Origin: Streptomyces pluripotens
Lineage (GTDB): Bacteria > Actinomycetota > Actinomycetes > Streptomycetales > Streptomycetaceae
Assembly (NCBI RefSeq): GCF_000802245.2
Contig: NZ_CP021080.1
Span: 5,642,001-5,706,000 of the forward strand
Length of the DNA: 64,000 bases
Direction: 5' to 3'
Shown: one piece after another, positions 1-9,277 of the stretch
How positions within the stretch are numbered: the stretch's first letter is position 1
How the letters are laid out: every line of letters starts with the position of its first letter
Translations under genes and position numbers: made by a program
Notes under the pieces: generated by a model
The model's database searches: none
The model's input: only the letters and a program-made list of their open reading frames with translations
What the model was told of the DNA's origin: nothing

Positions 1-882
1 AACGGCTGCTTGTGCTGCGCCGTCGACGCGAGCGAGCTGGACGGTTACGTGGCCCGGCTCGCCGCACCCGGTGCCGGAATCGACGTGATCGTCATCGAAG
101 CCAGCGGGCTAGCCGAGCCCCAGGAGCTCGTGCGCATGGTCCTGGCCGGCGAGCACCCGAGAGCGGTGTACGGGGGGCTGGTGGTAGTCGTGGACGCCGC
201 CGAGTTCGACGACACCCGAGCCAGGCACCCGGAGATCGACCGGCACCTCGCCCTTGCCGACTTGGCGGTGGTCAACAAGCTCGACCGGGCCGCCGACGGT
301 GAGCGGGTGCTCGGCCTGGTGCGGTCCCTCGTGGACCGCGCCGCCGTCGTTCCCGCCTCCTACGGCCGTATCGACCCGGAGCTCCTCTTCGACTGCAGGC
401 CGAGCGAGGAACGCATCGGACAGTTGTCCTTCGACGACCTGCACCACGAGGACCCGCACGAGCACCACGAGGACGACGACCACGCCGGTCACCTGCACAC
501 CACGTACGACAGCCTGTCCTTCACCTCCGACGTGCCCCTGGAGCCCCGTCGGCTCATGCAGTTCCTGGACAGCCGGCCCGAGGGGCTGTACCGGATCAAG
601 GGATACGTCGACTTCGGCCCCTACGACACGCTCAACCGCTACACCGTTCATGCCGTAGGCCGGTTTCTGCGCTTCTACCCGGAGCCCTGGCCGCCCGCCG
701 GTGCCCGCCTGACCCAGCTCGTGCTGATCGGCTCCGGTATCGCCGCCGAGTCCCTCGGCAAGGATTTGGAGGCGGCGAAGAACGACGCCCCACACACCGA
801 CGAACACGGCATGTGGGGCGTTCTCCGCTACGTCCGGGGTCCGGAAACAGCGGACCTGGAAGATCCCCCCGGTGTCCCCTGA
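1..882 (+). CDS. CobW/P47K-family GTPase metallochaperone, 5' end cut by window
   Basis: The open frame runs through base 1, so the N-terminus with the Walker A GTPase motif lies outside the window. The visible part opens with the CxCC metal-binding motif (NGCLCC, residues 1-6 of the fragment), which is diagnostic of the COG0523/CobW family. The GTPase base-specificity segment follows (VVNKLD, around residue 92). A His/Asp/Glu-rich linker (around residues 148-165) likely binds zinc or another metal. The C-terminal CobW_C domain carries an YRIKGYV-type strand. These proteins insert or deliver metals, often Zn2+, using GTP hydrolysis; the substrate cannot be told from sequence. It converges on the topoisomerase gene with 55 bases between them. 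Confidence 0.93.
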   Translation, partial: NGCLCCAVDASELDGYVARLAAPGAGIDVIVIEASGLAEPQELVRMVLAGEHPRAVYGGLVVVVDAAEFDDTRARHPEIDRHLALADLAVVNKLDRAADGERVLGLVRSLVDRAAVVPASYGRIDPELLFDCRPSEERIGQLSFDDLHHEDPHEHHEDDDHAGHLHTTYDSLSFTSDVPLEPRRLMQFLDSRPEGLYRIKGYVDFGPYDTLNRYTVHAVGRFLRFYPEPWPPAGARLTQLVLIGSGIAAESLGKDLEAAKNDAPHTDEHGMWGVLRYVRGPETADLEDPPGVP

Positions 883-937
883 TGCCGCGGAGCGCGCGTG
901 TGGGGGTCGCGCCGGGGCGACCGTGGCCGATGCGGCG

Positions 938-3397
938 CTACAACACCGGCCCCGCGACCACCGCCACCGTCTTCGGCAGCGAGACGCCCGAGCCGTCCCG
1001 GCGCGGGTCCGGCTCCGGCAGCCGCGCCGGGGTGCCGTTCTTCTGCGCCGCGCGCGCGGGAGCCGGACCCGCCCAGCCCAGTGCCAGGCAGTCCTCCCCC
1101 TTCAGGAACCGCTGGCAGCGCACACCACCCGTGGCCCGACCCTTGCGCGGGTACTGGTCGAACGGGGTCAGTTTGCCTGTCGTCTGCACCGAGTCGTCCA
1201 GCGTGCCGCGCGACCCCGCCACCGTGAACACCAGGGCATCAACGGCCGGGTCGACTGCGGTGAAGAAGATCACCTTCGCGCCCTCGGTCAGCTTGATGCC
1301 CGCCATACCGCCCGCCGGACGGCCCTGCGGACGGACGATGGACGCCTGGAAACGCAACAGCTGCGCATCGTCCGAGATGAACACCAGGTCCTCCTCGCCG
1401 GTGCGCAGTTCCACCGCGCCCACGATCCGGTCGCCCTCCTTGAGCGTGATGACCTCCAGCTCGTCCTTGTTGGACGGGTAGTCGGGCACCACGCGCTTGA
1501 CGACACCCTGCTCGGTCCCCAGGGCCAGACCCGGGGACGACTCGTCCAGCGTGGTCAGACAGACCACGGACTCGTCGTCCTCCAGGGAGACGAACTCCGC
1601 CAGCGGCGCTCCTCCAGAGAGGTTCGGCGCGGTCGTCGCCTCGGGCAGCTCGGGCAGGTCGACCACGTTGATCCGCAGCAGACGGCCGGCCGACGTCACC
1701 ACACCGATCTCCCCGCGCGCGGTCGTGGGGACCGCTGAGATGATCACGTCGTGCTTGACGCGCTTGGCCCCCGACTGCTTCGGCAGCGGCTCGTCGTCCG
1801 CCGTACGGGCCAGCAGCCCCGTCGAGGACAGCAGCACCCGGCACGGGGCGTCGGCCACCTGCAGCGGCACGGTGGCCGCAGGGGTGCCCGCGGACTCCAG
1901 TAGGACCGTGCGCCGTTCGGTGCCGAACTTCTTCGCCACGGCGGCTAGTTCGGCCGAGACCAGCTTGCGCAGCTCCGCATCGGACTCCAGGATCCGGGTC
2001 AGCTCCTCGATCTCCGTGCTGAGCCTGTCCTTCTCCGCCTCCAGCTCGATGCGGTCGAACTTGGTGAGCCGGCGCAGCGGTGTGTCGAGGATGTACTGCG
2101 TCTGGACGTCGCTCAGCGAGAACCGTTCCATCAGGCGCTGCTTGGCCTGCGCCGAGTTCTCGCTGGACCGGATCAGCCGGATGACCTCGTCGATGTCGAC
2201 CAGCGCGGTCAGCAGGCCCTCGACCAGGTGCAGTCGGTCGCGCCGCTTCCCGCGGCGGAACTCGCTGCGGCGCCGGACGACGTCGAAGCGGTGGTCGAGG
2301 TAGACCTCCAGGAGTTCCTTCAAGCCCAGCGTGAGCGGCTGACCGTCCACCAGTGCCACGTTGTTGATGCCGAAGGACTCCTCCATCGGAGTCAGCTTGT
2401 ACAACTGCTCCAGGACCGCCTCCGGTACGAAGCCGTTCTTCACCTCGACGACCAGGCGCAGGCCGTGCTCACGGTCGGTGAGGTCCTTGACGTCGGCGAT
2501 GCCCTGGACCTTCTTCGCGTTGACCAGGTCTTTGATCTTCGCGATGACCTTTTCCGGGCCGATGGTGAAGGGCAGTTGAGTGATCACCAGGCCCTTGCGG
2601 CGGGCGGTCACGGTCTCGACCGATACCGTCGCGCGCATCTTGAAGGTGCCACGGCCCGTCGCGTACGCGTCCCGGACGCCGGGCAGGCCGACGATCCGGC
2701 CCCCGGTGGGCAGGTCGGGGCCCGGGACGTGCTTCATGAGCGCGTCCAGGTCGGCGTTCGGATGCCTGATCAGGTGGCGGGCGGCGGCGATGACCTCGCG
2801 CAGGTTGTGCGGTGGCATGTTCGTCGCCATGCCGACCGCGATGCCCGAGGAGCCGTTGACCAGAAGATTCGGGAAGGCGGCCGGCAGCGCCACCGGCTCC
2901 TGTTCCTGGCCGTCGTAGTTGGGCGCGAAGTCGACCGTGTCCTCGTCGATCGACTCGGTCATCAGACCCGTCGCCTCGGCCATCCGGCATTCGGTGTACC
3001 GCATGGCGGCCGGTGGGTCGTCGTTGCCCAGCGAGCCGAAGTTGCCGTGTCCGTCTACCAGCGGCAGACGCATGGAGAAGGGCTGCGCCATACGCACCAG
3101 GGCGTCGTAGATCGACGTGTCGCCGTGCGGGTGCAGTTTGCCCATGACCTCACCGACGACCCGCGCGCACTTCACGTAGCCGCGGTCGGGGCGCAGGCCC
3201 ATCTCGTTCATCTGGTAGACGATCCGGCGGTGCACCGGCTTGAGCCCGTCCCGGGCGTCCGGCAGGGCGCGCGAATAGATGACCGAGTAGGCGTACTCAA
3301 GGTAGGAGCCACGCATCTCGTCCACGACGTCGATGTCGAGGATCTTCTCCTCGTACGAATCGTCGGGCGGCGGGGTCTTCGTGCTGCGGCGGGCCAT
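938..3397 (-). CDS. parC: DNA topoisomerase IV subunit A (ParC-like type IIA topoisomerase)
   Basis: 819 aa from ATG 3397, preceded by a strong AGGAGGAG ribosome binding site; the frame stays open further upstream but that part is not protein-like. This is the breakage-reunion subunit of a type IIA topoisomerase that decatenates and relaxes DNA with ParE. The winged-helix domain carries the catalytic tyrosine (Tyr134 in [10 protein letters not shown]). The quinolone-region signature [14 protein letters not shown] has Thr94 and Asp98 at the positions of GyrA Ser83 and Asp87. A coiled tower domain and a C-terminal beta-pinwheel follow. The GyrA box is degenerate ([10 protein letters not shown]), which favours topoisomerase IV over gyrase. 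The gene is divergent from the M16 peptidase pair. Confidence 0.92.
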   Translation of the reverse strand: MARRSTKTPPPDDSYEEKILDIDVVDEMRGSYLEYAYSVIYSRALPDARDGLKPVHRRIVYQMNEMGLRPDRGYVKCARVVGEVMGKLHPHGDTSIYDALVRMAQPFSMRLPLVDGHGNFGSLGNDDPPAAMRYTECRMAEATGLMTESIDEDTVDFAPNYDGQEQEPVALPAAFPNLLVNGSSGIAVGMATNMPPHNLREVIAAARHLIRHPNADLDALMKHVPGPDLPTGGRIVGLPGVRDAYATGRGTFKMRATVSVETVTARRKGLVITQLPFTIGPEKVIAKIKDLVNAKKVQGIADVKDLTDREHGLRLVVEVKNGFVPEAVLEQLYKLTPMEESFGINNVALVDGQPLTLGLKELLEVYLDHRFDVVRRRSEFRRGKRRDRLHLVEGLLTALVDIDEVIRLIRSSENSAQAKQRLMERFSLSDVQTQYILDTPLRRLTKFDRIELEAEKDRLSTEIEELTRILESDAELRKLVSAELAAVAKKFGTERRTVLLESAGTPAATVPLQVADAPCRVLLSSTGLLARTADDEPLPKQSGAKRVKHDVIISAVPTTARGEIGVVTSAGRLLRINVVDLPELPEATTAPNLSGGAPLAEFVSLEDDESVVCLTTLDESSPGLALGTEQGVVKRVVPDYPSNKDELEVITLKEGDRIVGAVELRTGEEDLVFISDDAQLLRFQASIVRPQGRPAGGMAGIKLTEGAKVIFFTAVDPAVDALVFTVAGSRGTLDDSVQTTGKLTPFDQYPRKGRATGGVRCQRFLKGEDCLALGWAGPAPARAAQKNGTPARLPEPDPRRDGSGVSLPKTVAVVAGPVL

Positions 3398-3713
3398 CGC
3401 TGCCGGCTCCTCCTGATCTGGTCGCTCACCGAGGGGGCGCGCACCCCCCGGCTCGCTCTCGCGCAAGCGATTGACGGATCTGACGCAAACCATTGTGGAC
3501 CGCGGCACCGACAACCCGGGCACCACCCGGTCCGTGTGCTTCCGCCCGGTGCCGGAAGGCGTCCTGGGGCACGCGTGACGCAGGCTACGCGATCTGCTGT
3601 GGGCGTACGCTCCGCGGGAACTTCGCCGGGGCCCCGCACGCTTTGCATACAGTGGCGGGAACGGCAGGAAAACCGCGGTTTCCGCAACCGATTCCGCTTG
3701 CGAAGGGACGCAC
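3398..3713. other. Divergent intergenic region, parC / M16 peptidase operon
   Basis: 316 bases between two divergent genes with no coding potential I trust. It should hold both promoters. A TACAGT hexamer at 3648-3653 is a plausible plus-strand -10 element for the peptidase operon, but no convincing -35 lies at the right spacing. Nothing else stands out. Confidence 0.5.
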
Positions 3714-5108
3714 ATGCCCATGGGTCACACGACCACAGCCGAGGCAGGCTCCGGGGGCCTGACAGCGACCGAGCACCGCCTGGCCAACGGTCTGCGCGTG
3801 GTGCTCTCCGAGGACCACCTGACCCCAGTGGCGGCGGTCTGCCTCTGGTACGACGTCGGTTCCCGGCACGAAGTCAAGGGGCGTACCGGCCTGGCTCACC
3901 TTTTCGAGCACCTGATGTTCCAGGGCTCCGCGCAGGTGAAGGGGAACGGTCACTTCGAGTTGGTGCAGGGTGCCGGCGGCTCGCTCAACGGCACCACCAG
4001 CTTCGAGCGCACCAACTATTTCGAGACCATGCCCACCCACCAGCTGGAGCTCGCTCTCTGGCTGGAGGCCGACCGCATGGGCTCGCTGCTGACCGCCCTG
4101 GACGACGAGTCCATGGAGAACCAGCGGGACGTCGTCAAGAACGAGCGCCGCCAGCGGTACGACAACGTCCCCTACGGCACCGCCTTCGAGAAGTTGACCG
4201 CCCTCTCCTACCCGGAGGGCCACCCCTACCACCACACGCCGATCGGCTCGATGGCGGACCTGGACGCGGCCACGCTGGAGGACGCGCGCCGGTTCTTCCG
4301 CACCTACTACGCACCGAACAACGCGGTGCTCTCCGTGGTCGGCGACATCGACCCCGAGCAGACCCTCGCCTGGATCGAGAGGTACTTCGGTTCGATCCCC
4401 GCGCACGACGGCAAGCCGGAGCCCCGTGACGGCTCGTTGTCCGAGACCATCGGCGAGCAGAAGCGGGAGGTCGTCGTCGAGGAGGTACCGGCGCGCGCCC
4501 TGATGGCCGCCTACCGTCTCCCGCACGACGGCGCCCGCGCGTGCGACGCGGCCGACCTCGCCCTGACCGTCCTCGGCGGCGGCGAGTCCTCCCGCCTGTA
4601 CAACCGGCTGGTACGCCGCGACCGTACCGCCGTCGCGGCCGGCTTCGGCCTGCTGCGCCTGGCGGGCGCTCCCTCGATGGGCTGGCTGGACGTGAAGACC
4701 TCCGGTGACGTCGAGGTGCCGGTCATCGAGGCCGCCATCGACGAGGAGCTGGCCCGCTTCGCCGAACAGGGCCCCACGTCGGAGGAGATGGAGCGCGCCC
4801 AGGCCCAGTTGGAGCGCGAATGGCTGGACCGGCTCGGCACGGTCGCCGGACGTGCCGACGAACTGTGCCGGTTCGCCGTTCTGTTCGGCGACCCGCAGCT
4901 CGCGCTCACCGCCGTCCAGCGGGTACTGGCGGTGACGCCCGAGGAAGTCCAGGAGATCGCGTCGGCCCGCCTGCGGCCCGACAACCGAGCCGTCCTCGTC
5001 TACGAGCCGAAGTCTCCGGAGGCCGTCGAGGACGCCGAGGTCCCGGAGGACCCGGAGCAGGAAGCGACCGTAGAGGCCGGTAACGAGAACGAGGAGACGG
5101 CCAAGTGA
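3714..5108 (+). CDS. M16-family zinc metallopeptidase, catalytic subunit
   Basis: 464 aa. It has the inverted zinc motif HxxEH (HLFEHLMF, about residues 62-69) and a downstream Glu-rich helix that supplies the third zinc ligand, as in pitrilysin/insulinase peptidases and the beta subunit of processing peptidases. There is no signal peptide, so it is probably cytoplasmic. The last four bases overlap the GTG start of the next gene, a second M16 protein without the zinc motif. This is the usual catalytic plus non-catalytic pair that builds a clamshell heterodimer. A second ATG two codons in (3720) is an equally possible start. The physiological substrate is unknown. Confidence 0.9.
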   Translation: MPMGHTTTAEAGSGGLTATEHRLANGLRVVLSEDHLTPVAAVCLWYDVGSRHEVKGRTGLAHLFEHLMFQGSAQVKGNGHFELVQGAGGSLNGTTSFERTNYFETMPTHQLELALWLEADRMGSLLTALDDESMENQRDVVKNERRQRYDNVPYGTAFEKLTALSYPEGHPYHHTPIGSMADLDAATLEDARRFFRTYYAPNNAVLSVVGDIDPEQTLAWIERYFGSIPAHDGKPEPRDGSLSETIGEQKREVVVEEVPARALMAAYRLPHDGARACDAADLALTVLGGGESSRLYNRLVRRDRTAVAAGFGLLRLAGAPSMGWLDVKTSGDVEVPVIEAAIDEELARFAEQGPTSEEMERAQAQLEREWLDRLGTVAGRADELCRFAVLFGDPQLALTAVQRVLAVTPEEVQEIASARLRPDNRAVLVYEPKSPEAVEDAEVPEDPEQEATVEAGNENEETAK

Positions 5109-6505
5109 CCGAGCTCGCCACCATGCAGTTCCATCCCCAGCCGCAGCCGGGCGAGGCCAGGCCCTGGGCGTTCCCGGCCCCGGAGCGCGGCACGCTCGAC
5201 AACGGCTTGACGACACTGCGCTGCCACCGCCCCGGCCAGCAGGTCGTCGCCGTGGAGGTGTTGCTGGACGCGCCCCTGGACGCTGAGCCGGCCGGCCTGG
5301 ACGGCGTCGCCACGATCATGGCGCGGGCCTTCTCCGAGGGCACTGACCGGCACTCCGCCGAGGAGTTCGCCGCCGAACTGGAACGAGCGGGCGCCACACT
5401 GGACTCGCACGCCGACCACCCGGGCGTCCGGATCAGCTTGGAGGTCCCCGCCTCCCGCCTGGCCAAGGGGCTCGGTCTGCTCGCCGATGCCCTGCGCGCG
5501 CCCGCCTTCGCCGAGAGCGAGGTCGAGCGGCTGGTCCGCAACCGCCTGGACGAGATCCCGCACGAGCTGGCCAACCCCTCCCGCCGGGCCGCCAAGGAAC
5601 TGTCCAAGGAGCTGTTCCCGGCCGCCTCGCGCATGTCCCGCCCACGCCAGGGCACGGAGGAGACCGTCGAGAAGATCGACGCGGCGGCCGTGCGCGCCTT
5701 CTACGACCGGCACGTGCGCCCCGCCACGGCCACCGTGGTCGTGGTCGGCGACCTCGCCGGGGCCGACCTGGACGGCCTGCTCGCCGACACCCTGGGCGCC
5801 TGGACCGGCACACCGGCCGAGCTCCGGCCCGTGCCCCCGGTGAGCGCCGACGACACCGGCCGCGTGGTCATCGTGGACCGGCCCGGTGCCGTGCAGACGC
5901 AGCTCCTCATCGGCCGCGTCGGCCCCGACCGGCACGACCGCGTGTGGCCCGCCCAGGTGCTCGGCACCTACTGTCTCGGCGGCACTCTCACCTCCCGCCT
6001 GGACCGCGTCCTGCGCGAGGAGAAGGGCTACACCTACGGCGTGCGTGCCTTCGGGCAGGTCCTGAGGTCGGCACCTCCTTCTCCCGGAGGGGCCACCGGA
6101 GCCGCGATGCTCGCCATCAGCGGCTCCGTGGACACCCCCAACACCGGCCCCGCGCTGGAGGACCTGTGGAAGGTGCTGCGCACGCTCGCGGCGGAGGGCC
6201 TGACCGACGCGGAGCGGGACGTCGCCGTGCAGAACCTCGTCGGTGTGGCGCCGCTGAAGTACGAGACCGCGGCGGCCGTCGCGAGCACCCTGGCCGACCA
6301 GGTGGAGCAACACCTGCCCGATGACTTCCAGGCGACGCTCTACCAGCAGCTGGCCTCCACCGGGACGGTGGAGGCCGGTGCGGCCGTCGTGAACGCCTTC
6401 CCGGTGGACCGTCTGGTGACCGTCCTCGTCGGTGACGCCTCGCAGATCAAGGCGCCGGTCGAGGCGCTCGGCATCGGCGAAGTCACCGTCGTCACGGCCG
6501 AGTAG
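5105..6505 (+). CDS. M16-family peptidase-like subunit lacking the zinc motif
   Basis: 466 aa starting at GTG 5105, whose GTGA overlaps the stop of the preceding gene, so translation is probably coupled. The fold segments of an M16 peptidase are present, but HxxEH is replaced by a sequence without zinc ligands. The C-terminal Arg/Tyr signature (GYTYGVRAF, about residues 309-317) that clamps substrate in alpha-type subunits is kept. The expected role is substrate binding and chamber formation with the catalytic partner upstream. A perfect hairpin 27 bases after the stop closes the operon. Confidence 0.88.
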   Translation: MTELATMQFHPQPQPGEARPWAFPAPERGTLDNGLTTLRCHRPGQQVVAVEVLLDAPLDAEPAGLDGVATIMARAFSEGTDRHSAEEFAAELERAGATLDSHADHPGVRISLEVPASRLAKGLGLLADALRAPAFAESEVERLVRNRLDEIPHELANPSRRAAKELSKELFPAASRMSRPRQGTEETVEKIDAAAVRAFYDRHVRPATATVVVVGDLAGADLDGLLADTLGAWTGTPAELRPVPPVSADDTGRVVIVDRPGAVQTQLLIGRVGPDRHDRVWPAQVLGTYCLGGTLTSRLDRVLREEKGYTYGVRAFGQVLRSAPPSPGGATGAAMLAISGSVDTPNTGPALEDLWKVLRTLAAEGLTDAERDVAVQNLVGVAPLKYETAAAVASTLADQVEQHLPDDFQATLYQQLASTGTVEAGAAVVNAFPVDRLVTVLVGDASQIKAPVEALGIGEVTVVTAE

Positions 6506-6532
6506 GGCAGGGGCGGCGCAACGCGCGCAGGG

Positions 6533-6558
6533 CCCTGACGGTCTACGGGCCGTCAGGG
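6533..6558 (+). terminator. Rho-independent-type hairpin after the M16 operon
   Basis: Perfect 9-bp inverted repeat CCCTGACGG / CCGTCAGGG with an 8-nt loop, 27 bases after the M16 stop codon. There is no long T tract, as is common in Streptomyces terminators. Confidence 0.7.
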
Positions 6559-6714
6559 TCTCGGGTGTTCCACCCGTTTCCCCAGGTGCCCGATTTGGGG
6601 TGGAGGTTGCCTGTCTGACCTGTGGGATGCGCTACAAAACCCCGGCTGCGTTTGGGGACCTGGAGCCAGCGCCCTTAGCGTCGTCCGGGCTGTCCGTCGG
6701 GTATCGCGCCGCAC

Positions 6715-6872
6715 CCGCGGCACCGGGCAGTCATCGCCGAGTCCCCGTGAGGCGCGAGCCAGGGGAGCCGGGGACCCACAGTCCCTGGGGTGAATCGGGC
6801 GCCCCGCACAGCCGTGGCCCCGTAGGAGACCTTCCTGCTCCGAACCCGTCAGCTAACCCGGTAGGCGAGAGG
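6715..6872 (+). promoter_or_regulatory. ydaO-type cyclic di-AMP riboswitch upstream of M23 peptidase
   Basis: The leader contains the conserved blocks of the ydaO/yuaA motif in order: GAGCCAGGGGAGCCGGGGAC, GGGGTGAATCG, GTAGGAGACCTTCCTGC, CGAACCCGTCAGCTAACC and GGTAGGCGAGAGG. It ends about 20 bases before the start codon of a secreted cell-wall hydrolase. This class binds c-di-AMP and usually switches expression off when the ligand is high. In actinobacteria it sits before Rpf and other wall-hydrolase genes. The boundaries are approximate. The region from 6559 to the riboswitch probably holds the promoter. Confidence 0.9.
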
Positions 6873-6894
6873 GAAGGAAAGGACCAGCCACTTC

Positions 6895-7647
6895 ATGGCG
6901 TTCATGTGCGCCACCGGGAAGCACCGCAAGCCCGGCCGGGCCAAGCGCACCACCGTTCAGGCGGCCGGTGTCGCAGCCCTCACCACGGGTGTCGTCGGCA
7001 CCCTCGCCGCCTCCCCGGCGCTCGCCGCAGGAGAGACCGCGGAGCAGACCGGCCTCATGCCGATCCTCACCGTGGGCGACGGTCTGGCCGAGCGGATAGA
7101 CGTCCAGGCCGCCGCCCAGCAGCAGGCCGCCGACCAGAAGGCCGCCGAGGAGGCCGCGGCTCAAGCGGCTGCCGAGAGGGCCGAGCAGGAGCGTGAGGCC
7201 AGGATCCGCGCGGCCCGTGAGGCCGAGCGCAAGCTCCTGAACGCCTTCGTCGCCCCGATCGCGCACTCCTACGTTTCCACGGGCTACAAGGCCAGCAGCT
7301 CCCTGTGGTCCTCCGGTTCGCACACCGGCATTGACTTCCACGCGGCCGCCGGTACGCCCGTCCACGTGGTCGGCTCCGGCACGGTCGTTTCCGCGGGCTG
7401 GGGCGGTGCGTACGGCAACCAGATCGTGATCCGGATGGCCGACGGCATGTACACCCAGTACGGCCACCTCTCGTCCATCGGCGTCACGGTCGGCCAGGAG
7501 GTCGTCCCGGGCCAGCGGATCGGGCTGTCCGGGGCGACCGGGAACGTCACCGGCCCGCACCTCCACTTCGAGGCGCGTACGACTCCCGACTACGGCTCCG
7601 ACATCGACCCCGTTGCCTACCTCCGCGGGCACGGCGTGAACGTGTGA
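6895..7647 (+). CDS. Secreted M23 (LytM-type) peptidoglycan endopeptidase
   Basis: 250 aa. A Sec signal peptide (basic start, hydrophobic residues 21-40, SPALAA cleavage region near residue 45) is followed by an Ala/Glu/Gln-rich coiled coil (about 70-115). The C-terminal LytM domain has its zinc ligands in place: His143 and Asp147 in SHTGIDF, and the HLH motif at 222-224 (GPHLHFEA). It cleaves peptide cross-links of peptidoglycan outside the membrane. The c-di-AMP riboswitch directly upstream suggests that wall remodelling during germination or growth is tied to second-messenger level. The start is set by a purine-rich GGAAGGAAAGGA site 11 bases upstream. A hairpin follows the stop. Confidence 0.94.
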   Translation: MAFMCATGKHRKPGRAKRTTVQAAGVAALTTGVVGTLAASPALAAGETAEQTGLMPILTVGDGLAERIDVQAAAQQQAADQKAAEEAAAQAAAERAEQEREARIRAAREAERKLLNAFVAPIAHSYVSTGYKASSSLWSSGSHTGIDFHAAAGTPVHVVGSGTVVSAGWGGAYGNQIVIRMADGMYTQYGHLSSIGVTVGQEVVPGQRIGLSGATGNVTGPHLHFEARTTPDYGSDIDPVAYLRGHGVNV

Positions 7648-7675
7648 CGGACCACCCATCACGAGATCGTTGGCG

Positions 7676-7698
7676 GCCCCGGCTCAGCGAGCCGGGGC
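7676..7698 (+). terminator. Hairpin terminator after M23 peptidase
   Basis: Perfect 9-bp stem GCCCCGGCT / AGCCGGGGC with a 5-nt loop (CAGCG), 29 bases after the stop codon. Confidence 0.8.
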
Positions 7699-7848
7699 TT
7701 CCGCCGTTTCGCAGTGTTCACCGGGTCCGTTGTCCAAAAAATATCTATGGATTCCGGCCTGCCGTCGGAAATTCTGACTCATTGCAATAGAGTCACGGAA
7801 CACGCGTCCATCGTCGACGTTTCGCGGGGATTAAGACGGAGGTCGGTC

Positions 7849-8535
7849 ATGCGTATTCCGGCGCATTCGGTGTGCACGGCGATCCGGGACGACATCGTCG
7901 CCGGTGTCCATGAGCGTGGCGGCCGCCTCACCGAGGAAGTCCTGGCCCGCCGTTACGGAGTTTCGCGCGTTCCCGTCCGCGAGGCCCTGCGCACCCTGGA
8001 GGCGGAGGGTTTCGTGGTGGCCCGCAGGCATGCGGGCGCATGCGTGGCCGAACCCACCGAGCAGGAGGCGGCCGACCTGCTGGAGATGCGCATGCTCCTG
8101 GAGCCGCTTGGTGCCGCACGGGCCGCACAGCGGCGCACGGAGGCTCACCTCAAGGTGTTGCGCGGCCTGGTCCGGCTGGGCCAGGAGCGGGCCAGGAGAG
8201 GAAACAGCGAGGATCTGCGCTCGCTGGGCGGCTGGTTCCACGAGACGCTCGCGCAGGCGTCCGGCAGCCCTTCGCTCACCGCGACGCTCACCCAGCTGCG
8301 CCACAAGATCGCCTGGATGTACCGGGTCGAGGCCGCGCGGAGCCAGGTGGAGTCCTGGGTCGAGCACGGCGCGATCGTGGACGCGGTGGCGCGCGGCGAC
8401 AGTGAGCGCGCACGGGCGGTCACGGCACTGCACACCGAGCGTGCGACGGCCGGCCACCGCCTTCGCTTTTCCACCGTCCCGGAGCGTGTGAGGACTTCGC
8501 AACATTCCGTAAACACGCCTGGGGTGCGGTATTAA
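7849..8535 (+). CDS. GntR/FadR-type transcriptional regulator
   Basis: 228 aa from ATG 7849, with GACGGAGG just upstream; the frame is open further upstream but that stretch is AT-richer and not protein-like. The N-terminal winged helix-turn-helix has the GntR recognition signature (GVSRVPVREALRTLEAEGFV, about residues 40-59). The C-terminal all-helical FCD ligand-binding domain contains the usual metal-binding His positions (WFHETLAQASGS and later His residues). This class represses catabolic or transport genes and is released by a small carboxylate. The ligand is not inferable; HPr lies downstream on the opposite strand. Confidence 0.9.
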   Translation: MRIPAHSVCTAIRDDIVAGVHERGGRLTEEVLARRYGVSRVPVREALRTLEAEGFVVARRHAGACVAEPTEQEAADLLEMRMLLEPLGAARAAQRRTEAHLKVLRGLVRLGQERARRGNSEDLRSLGGWFHETLAQASGSPSLTATLTQLRHKIAWMYRVEAARSQVESWVEHGAIVDAVARGDSERARAVTALHTERATAGHRLRFSTVPERVRTSQHSVNTPGVRY

Positions 8536-8566
8536 CACGGACGTCGTATACAAAGGAGGGTATTCG

Positions 8567-8740
8567 ATGGCGGGCGGTTTTCCGCTGCCCGAATTCCGTG
8601 TCGTCGATTGTGGTCCGGCCGTTGTTCCACCTTCGTGCTTTCGTCGTACCCGTGGTGCTGTATCCGCCGGCGTGCACGTTGCTGTGCCGGAAATTCGTCA
8701 GGTCTGCCCCGTGAGTGCTGCGGAAAAATGCGGTCAATGA
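8567..8740 (+). CDS. Possible small protein, 57 aa, unknown
   Basis: Short frame beginning ATG GCG GGC, preceded at ideal spacing by AAAGGAGG, a near-perfect match to the anti-Shine-Dalgarno sequence, stronger than that of most neighbours. The product has four Cys and no recognisable domain. It lies between a GntR regulator and the HPr terminator. Base composition is closer to 58-60% GC than to its neighbours, so either the gene is unusual or the ribosome-binding-like sequence is coincidental. I do not recognise it. Confidence 0.35.
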   Translation: MAGGFPLPEFRVVDCGPAVVPPSCFRRTRGAVSAGVHVAVPEIRQVCPVSAAEKCGQ

Positions 8741-8763
8741 TGAGGGGGGAGACGCGGTGGACA

Positions 8764-8806
8764 CGCCGAAGCCGCGGCGCCCCCAGGGGACGACGCGGCT
8801 TCGGCG
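8764..8806 (-). terminator. Strong hairpin terminator of ptsH
   Basis: Perfect 13-bp inverted repeat CGCCGAAGCCGCG / CGCGGCTTCGGCG with a 17-nt loop, lying 21 bases past the ptsH stop on the minus strand. Confidence 0.8.
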
Positions 8807-8826
8807 GGAGTGGTCGCGCCGGGTGG

Positions 8827-9108
8827 TCAGACGGTCTCGGGCAGCTCCTCCAAGCCCTCGGAGACCAGCTTGGCCAGGCGGTCCAGCGCGGTGTCCGCGC
8901 CCTCGGCGTCGCAGGTGAGGATGATCTCCTCGCCCCCCTGGGCGCCCAGGCCCAGGACGGCCAGCATGGAGGCCGCGTTCACCGGGGTGCCGCCGGTCTT
9001 GGCGATCGTCACCGGGACGCCTGCGGCCGTGGCGGCTCGGACGAAGATGGAGGCGGGACGGGCGTGGAGGCCCTCGGCCCAGCCGACGTTGACGCGGCGC
9101 TCAGCCAT
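8827..9108 (-). CDS. ptsH: HPr, phosphocarrier protein of the PTS
   Basis: 93 aa, the standard HPr length. The phosphorylation-site histidine is His15 in GLHARPASIF; it accepts phosphate from enzyme I and passes it to sugar-specific EIIA. Ser47 in NAASMLAVL matches the regulatory serine region of Gram-positive HPr, although HPr kinase regulation is not usual in Streptomyces. Ribosome binding site GAAGGG precedes the ATG. It is monocistronic: a 13-bp hairpin follows, and the neighbour upstream is divergent. Confidence 0.96.
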   Translation of the reverse strand: MAERRVNVGWAEGLHARPASIFVRAATAAGVPVTIAKTGGTPVNAASMLAVLGLGAQGGEEIILTCDAEGADTALDRLAKLVSEGLEELPETV

Positions 9109-9277
9109 GTGTTGCTGCCCTTCAGCTTTTCAGGGTTGTCTAGACCAGTTTCCCATATCGTGGGGCGTGCCCGGAAGGGGCCTTCTCTCCCACTCCGGCG
9201 TGTCGCCGCACCCCGCCTCCGTCTCCCCCGCGGGCTGCCCCGCGCCGTTGTCGTACGCGAGCCGTACTCTGGGGCCC

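Noticed and set aside
2228..4429. 733-aa plus-strand frame spanning parC and the M16 gene
   Set aside because: Crosses two well supported genes on both strands and has no domain.
8810..9277. Upstream extension of the Pat-type acetyltransferase frame
   Set aside because: Runs antisense through ptsH and its leader; not protein-like before ATG 9278.
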